From contig PARR01000023.1 in the NCBI GenBank assembly GCA_002711625.1, forward strand, positions 29,995 through 36,115: a DNA stretch of 6,121 bases, read 5' to 3'. The DNA comes from Rickettsiales bacterium (GTDB lineage: Bacteria; Pseudomonadota; Alphaproteobacteria; Methylaequorales; Methylaequoraceae). Below the pieces are notes generated by a model, which saw only the letters and a program-made list of their open reading frames with translations, was not told the DNA's origin and ran no database searches. Position numbers and translations under genes: made by a program. Below, piece after piece: positions 1 through 6,121 of the stretch. Within the stretch, counting starts at the first letter, position 1. Every line of letters begins with the position of its first letter.

Positions 1-491
1 CCTAATATTGCAACAAAACTTAGTGGCATCATAAACTTTCCTATTGAGGTATCTAAATTTTTAACAATTCCTTGGATAATCGGAATAAAAATAATAACTA
101 CAGGTGTGTTATTTAAAAATGCACTTAAAAATAAAACAAAAAATAAGCATATTACAATAATAAGTTTTGGTTGTTTTGGACAAAATTCCAGAAACATCGA
201 CACAAAATTGTCGAGTATCCTAGTTTTTACAACCCCCTGACCAAGTATCAAAAGGCAAAGGACAGTGATTAAAGAAGTGTTACTAAAACCACTTAAGATT
301 GTTTGGGGTCCAAGTAAATTTTCACCGTTTTTTCCTAAAAAAGGAAATATAGAAAAAATTAGCAGAATAGAAGTGAGAATAATTATCGATTTAAAAACTA
401 TTGAAAACTTATCCACGGCATAAAAAATCATACTGAAAAGAACAATTAGTAAGCTTAGTAAGATAAAACTATTCTGTTCAAGAAAAATCAT
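1..491 (-). CDS. SLC13-family (DASS-type) anion permease, N-terminal part, cut by the left window edge
   Basis: About 163 N-terminal residues are visible, starting at the ATG at 491-489; an in-frame TAG lies a few codons upstream, so this is the only ATG start. The product is an inner-membrane protein. Hydrophobic stretches lie at about residues 8-25, 32-51, 73-87, 109-127 and 130-143. The segment GFSNTSLITVLCLLILGQG (about 68-86), the motif SAFLNNTPVV (123-132) and the end GKFMMPLSFVAIL (151-163) match the N-terminal half of SLC13/DASS permeases, the large type that usually carries two TrkA_C domains between its halves. NNT at 127-129 corresponds to the SNT-like substrate/sodium motif of the family. 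Members move sulfate, dicarboxylates or other anions with sodium; the substrate cannot be told from this fragment. The gene is divergent from thiC, but that gives no firm link to thiamine. No clear Shine-Dalgarno sequence precedes it. The family call is firm, the substrate unknown. Confidence 0.85.
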   Translation of the reverse strand, partial: MIFLEQNSFILLSLLIVLFSMIFYAVDKFSIVFKSIIILTSILLIFSIFPFLGKNGENLLGPQTILSGFSNTSLITVLCLLILGQGVVKTRILDNFVSMFLEFCPKQPKLIIVICLFFVLFLSAFLNNTPVVIIFIPIIQGIVKNLDTSIGKFMMPLSFVAIL

Positions 492-3149
<2,658 letters not shown>

Positions 3150-3169
<20 letters not shown>

Positions 3170-4487
3170 TTATTTTTTTTTGAACAACATTTAATATGGA
3201 CTGCAATTGTGATTTGTCATTGCACTGAACCATTAACCTTACAAGATTTTCAGTTCCTGATCTTCGAATCAATATTTCAGTTTTAAATTTTTTATTTTTT
3301 AAAAATTCATCCACAATATTTATCAAGTCTTTGTTTTTAATAATTTTTTCCGGTTTGACTTTAAGCTTAATATTAATCAGTTTTTGAGGATATTTTTTAA
3401 ATAAATTACCTATCTTTGAACATCTGCAGTTAAATTCTCGCATAATAGCAAGCATAAAAAAAGATGTAAGTAATCCATCACCACAATAACCATTTGAAGC
3501 AAAGATAGTATGTCCTGATTGTTCACCGCCTATTGTTGCCTTAATCCTTTTCATTTCCTCAATTACATTTTTATCGCCTACCTTAGTTAAAAAAACATTA
3601 ATACCCTTTTTTTGTAGATATTCTCTAAACCCAAGGTTAGACATTTTCGTGGTTACAATGTGATCACAATCCAACAACTCTTTTTTTTTTAAATAAGTAG
3701 AAACTGAAACTAATATGTCGTCGCCATCAAGTATTTTACCTTTTTCATCTGAAATTATTACTCTATCTGCGTCACCATCATAGGAAAATCCAATATCAGA
3801 ATTTGTTTTTACAGTATTTTCTGAGAGAATTTTTGGGAACATTGCACCACAATTGTTGTTAATATTAAAACCATTTGGATTACATCCGTTAAACAGAACA
3901 TCAGCTCCTAATTTTCTAAAAATTTCTGGCGCAATTTTACTTAATGATCCATTAGCACAATCTAAATAAATTTTCATCCCTCTGATGTTCAAATTTCCCG
4001 GAACATTGATTTTCAAGAAATCTTCATATTCGTTTAAATTAATTTTTAAAAAATCTAGTTTTTCATTTAAACTAGATTTTTTAGTGCTGCTAAAAAAATA
4101 GTTTTCAATCTTTTCTTCTACTTCTTCAGTTATTTTTTCACCATTTCCATCAAATAATTTTATTCCATTATCCATATAAGGATTGTGGGATGCTGAAATC
4201 ATAATCCCTAAACTGAAATTCAATTTTTTTGTATAAAAAGATAATATTGGTGTAGATACTATCCCTATTGAAGAACATCCAACATTCAGTGAATTAAAGC
4301 CAGAAGCAAGTGCTTTCTCTATCATATCACATGAATCTCTTGTATCTTTTCCAATTATTACATTTTTTATCTTGCCAGATTGTGAATTAATAATAGAAAC
4401 TGCAATATTCTGTAAATATTCATTTTTAATTGGAAATTTATTTACCTCACCTCGAATCCCATCTGTACCAAAGAGTTTTTTTCTCAT
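3150..4487 (-). CDS. glmM: Phosphoglucosamine mutase GlmM, complete
   Basis: GlmM converts glucosamine-6-phosphate to glucosamine-1-phosphate in the cytoplasm, on the way to UDP-GlcNAc for peptidoglycan and lipid A. The 445 residues match the family length. All four active-site loops are present: FGTDGIRG near the start (6-13); SASHNP (98-103) with phospho-serine S100; DGDADR (237-242) for magnesium; and GEQSGH (321-326) for sugar recognition. The C-terminal phosphate-binding loop reads RRSGTEN (408-414), with N where many relatives have P. I start it at the ATG at 4487-4485, giving MRKKLFGTDGIRG as in typical GlmM. That ATG shares one base with the folP stop (TGATG), which suggests translational coupling. 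A TTG one codon upstream (4490) would add one residue and cannot be excluded. The domain 1-2 linker (about 130-150) coincides with a strong inverted repeat, and a run of ten A in the coding strand lies at 3690-3681. The 3' end overlaps thiD by 20 nt. Confidence 0.97.
4047..4083. repeat. Perfect 15-bp inverted repeat (hairpin) inside glmM
   Basis: The left arm TAAAAAATCTAGTTT (4047-4061) and right arm AAACTAGATTTTTTA (4069-4083) are exact reverse complements around a 7-nt loop (4062-4068). In the glmM mRNA this would fold into a 15-bp stem whose 3' arm ends in six U; it has the same shape on the other strand. It encodes about residues 136-147 (KKSSLNEKLDFL) in the variable linker between the first two GlmM domains, where the protein sequence is free to drift. 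The core pairs include only two G-C pairs, so it is not a classic GC-rich terminator. The structure is directly visible; its role is unknown. Confidence 0.75.
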
Positions 4488-5560
4488 CAAGTGTAGATTC
4501 TTTCGTGAATTCTAATGGCTTGAGCCACTTGTTTTACATCGTGAACTCTGTGTATTTGAACACCCTGATTAATAGCTGCTATTGTTGTTCCAATGGTACC
4601 ACCTATTCTATTTTTAGGTTCATCGTCTTCCTGAACTGAGGTTAAGAACCGTTTCCTTGATATACCAAGCATGATTAGACATCCTAAGGAATGGAAGATT
4701 GAAAGGTTTTGTAGTATTCTTAGGTTTTGGTCAAAATTTTTTCCAAAACCAATTCCTGGGTCAATAATTATGTTTTTTCTAGAAATTTTATTTTGTAGGC
4801 AAAAATTTATTCTTTCCTCTAAAAAGTCATATACATCATATAACACATCAACGTATTTATTATTTTGCATCATATTTTGTGGAGTTCCAGGCATATGCAT
4901 CAAAATTACCGGAACATTGTATCTTTTTATAACATCAATACTTTTTTTGTCATTTTTTAAAGCGCTAACATCGTTTATAACATTTACTCCTGATAAAATA
5001 CCAAACTCCATTGTTCCTGAGTTTCGTGTATCTAGTGACATTTTTATATTTCTATTATAAAGCATTTGTATTATAGGTAAAACTCTTCGGCATTCCTCAT
5101 TTTCATCAACAATTGTGGCGCCTGGACGAGTAGATTCGCCGCCAACATCAATAAAATTTGCACCAGAATTCACCATTAATTCTGCATTTTTGATAGATTT
5201 ACTGATGACTAAATTGTCCCCTCCGTCGGAAAAACTATCAGGAGTTATATTCAAGATTCCTGAAATTAAATAATTACTTTTTGAATTAAAGCCTAGGGAT
5301 TTTAGTTTATGTCTTTTACCAACTAATTTATAAAAAAGAGAATCAAGGTTTTCAGAATTTTTTTCTTTCTTCCATATTAAAAATTCTTTTATAGAAAAAA
5401 TTTTTTCTGAAACTTTATTTTTATTTCTTTTTACCACCTTAATAAAACTAAAAAAAGCGTTACCAGACTTAATAACTGATTTTGATTTGAGGAGACTTTT
5501 TATATTTTCTGAATTGACAGTTCCGAAAGGCACTAAATAGTATTTGAAATCTTCTTTCAA
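4487..5560 (-). CDS. folP: Dihydropteroate synthase FolP with alphaproteobacterial-type N-terminal extension, complete
   Basis: FolP joins 6-hydroxymethyl-7,8-dihydropterin pyrophosphate to p-aminobenzoate to make dihydropteroate in folate synthesis; it is a cytoplasmic TIM barrel and the sulfonamide target. The barrel covers residues 98-357: GILNITPDSFSDGG (101-114), IDVGGESTRPGA (137-148), SLDTRN (175-180), NDVSA (196-200), MHMPGTPQNM (221-230), DPGIGFGK (267-274), GISRKRF (299-305) and RVHDVKQ (338-344). All expected pterin, phosphate and pABA loops are there. About 97 residues precede the barrel, making the protein longer than the usual 270-285. The opening YYLVPFG with following basic, lysine-rich sequence resembles the extension I recall from alphaproteobacterial FolPs. 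The start is TTG at 5560-5558: an in-frame TAA (the ftsH stop) lies two codons before it and no ATG is available in the extension. GTG at 5533-5531 (residue 10) is the alternative but would remove the conserved-looking opening. No Shine-Dalgarno sequence is evident. It begins 3 nt after ftsH and overlaps the glmM start by 1 nt. Confidence 0.95.
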   Translation of the reverse strand: MKEDFKYYLVPFGTVNSENIKSLLKSKSVIKSGNAFFSFIKVVKRNKNKVSEKIFSIKEFLIWKKEKNSENLDSLFYKLVGKRHKLKSLGFNSKSNYLISGILNITPDSFSDGGDNLVISKSIKNAELMVNSGANFIDVGGESTRPGATIVDENEECRRVLPIIQMLYNRNIKMSLDTRNSGTMEFGILSGVNVINDVSALKNDKKSIDVIKRYNVPVILMHMPGTPQNMMQNNKYVDVLYDVYDFLEERINFCLQNKISRKNIIIDPGIGFGKNFDQNLRILQNLSIFHSLGCLIMLGISRKRFLTSVQEDDEPKNRIGGTIGTTIAAINQGVQIHRVHDVKQVAQAIRIHERIYT

Positions 5561-5563
5561 TGA

Positions 5564-6121
5564 TTAAGAGGTAACTGGGTTGGGATCTAATCCAATTTTC
5601 TTTTTTTTGGGGGAGGACTTACCTATAGGTAAAGAAGTTTTTTTATTGGTGTCATTGTCGGTTGGCTTACTAGATTTGATCTTACCTTTAGACACTAATT
5701 GTTTAACATCGTCACCAGATAAGGATTCAAATTCAAGAAGAGCGTAAGCTAAATTATGAAGGTGCTTAATATTCTTTTTAAGAACTTTTCTAGCATGCTG
5801 TTCGGCATTATCTATCAAAGTTCGGATTTCTCGATCGATAATTTTAGCAGTCTCTTCGGACATACTTTTTCTTTGAGTTACAGATCTGCCAAGAAAAACA
5901 TCTTCTTCATTTTCAGAATATCTTAGAGGGCCTAAAAGGTCGCTCATACCCCATTCTACAACCATAGCTCTAGCTTTTTGAGTAGCTTGCAAAATATCAT
6001 TGGAGGCTCCAGAAGTTATGTTCTCTTTTCCAAATATTAACTCTTCGGCAACTCTGCCACCGAAGATCATAGCTAATTTAGCATTCATTTCAGTTTTAGT
6101 TTCAGAATATCTATCTCTTTC
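5564..6121 (-). CDS. ftsH: ATP-dependent zinc metalloprotease FtsH, C-terminal part, cut by the right window edge
   Basis: FtsH is the membrane-anchored AAA+ protease that degrades misfolded membrane proteins and selected cytoplasmic regulators. Only the last 185 residues are visible. The reading frame is open to the window edge (ERDRYSETKTE precedes the methionine at 6088), so the methionine at 6088 is internal, and the AAA+ module, HEXXH site and transmembrane segments lie outside. Visible hallmarks are IFGGRVAEELIFG, then TSGASND, whose aspartate (about visible residue 42) is the third zinc ligand, then WGMSDLLGPLRY and VFLGRSVTQ. The helical end of the protease domain finishes near LSGDDVKQLV. 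The last 40 or so residues are a disordered-looking tail rich in Lys, Ser and Pro, ending KKKKIGLDPNPVTS, similar in kind to alphaproteobacterial FtsH tails. The gene is probably first or early in the ftsH-folP-glmM-thiD unit, so downstream genes may share its promoter. Confidence 0.97.
   Translation of the reverse strand, partial: ERDRYSETKTEMNAKLAMIFGGRVAEELIFGKENITSGASNDILQATQKARAMVVEWGMSDLLGPLRYSENEEDVFLGRSVTQRKSMSEETAKIIDREIRTLIDNAEQHARKVLKKNIKHLHNLAYALLEFESLSGDDVKQLVSKGKIKSSKPTDNDTNKKTSLPIGKSSPKKKKIGLDPNPVTS

Noticed and set aside
4488..4490. TTG start for glmM at 4490
   Set aside because: It would add only one residue. The ATG at 4487 gives the family-typical N terminus and a TGATG coupling overlap with folP.
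4430..5060. Open frames on the plus strand at 4430-4639 and 4671-5060
   Set aside because: Both are antisense to glmM and folP, whose conserved motifs cover the same bases; the products are low-complexity hydrophobic shadows of AT-rich coding sequence.
5564..6088. A stand-alone 174-residue gene starting at the methionine at 6088
   Set aside because: The frame continues upstream to the window edge with family-typical ERDRYS sequence, so this is the 3' part of ftsH, not a separate short gene.

Overview
The window is a very AT-rich stretch of ordinary bacterial chromosome. It holds a partial transporter gene and five biosynthesis or housekeeping genes, one of which is cut by the window edge. 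Base composition is low in GC by eye, codon use is strongly A/T-ending, and the genes are packed with overlaps or gaps of a few bases. The leftward order ftsH-folP-glmM-thiD, the long N-terminal extension on FolP, and the FtsH tail ending in an LDPNP-like sequence all fit Alphaproteobacteria. Low GC and tight packing suggest a streamlined, probably marine, lineage. The assignment to Alphaproteobacteria is a reasonable inference; anything finer is a guess. A complete thiC argues against the best-known SAR11 (Pelagibacter) strains, which lack it.

Layout from left to right. Positions 1-491 (minus) hold the N-terminal part of an SLC13-type anion permease that runs off the left edge. Positions 492-584 are the only real intergenic gap, 93 bp, between divergent genes. 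It is almost pure A/T and carries a perfect TATAAT, a 10-bp tandem repeat and no visible TPP riboswitch. Positions 585-2381 (plus) are a complete thiC. From the right edge leftward on the minus strand come partial ftsH (6121-5564), folP (5560-4487), glmM (4487-3150) and thiD (3169-2378). Their junctions are a 3-nt gap, a 1-nt TGATG overlap and a 20-nt overlap, so they are very probably one transcription unit with its promoter beyond the right edge. The 3' ends of thiC and thiD overlap tail to tail by 4 nt, leaving no space for a terminator.

Functionally, ThiC makes HMP-P (4-amino-5-hydroxymethyl-2-methylpyrimidine phosphate) and ThiD phosphorylates it to the pyrophosphate, so two consecutive steps of the thiamine pyrimidine branch lie side by side on opposite strands. 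FolP (folate), GlmM (UDP-GlcNAc for cell wall and lipid A) and FtsH (membrane protease) are core functions. All identifiable catalytic motifs are intact, and I see no pseudogene, mobile element, tRNA, rRNA or CRISPR.

I do not see a new biological system here. The points most worth checking are the 15-bp perfect hairpin inside glmM, the apparent lack of a TPP riboswitch before thiC, the 4-nt tail-to-tail overlap of thiC and thiD, and a terminator-like hairpin inside thiC.
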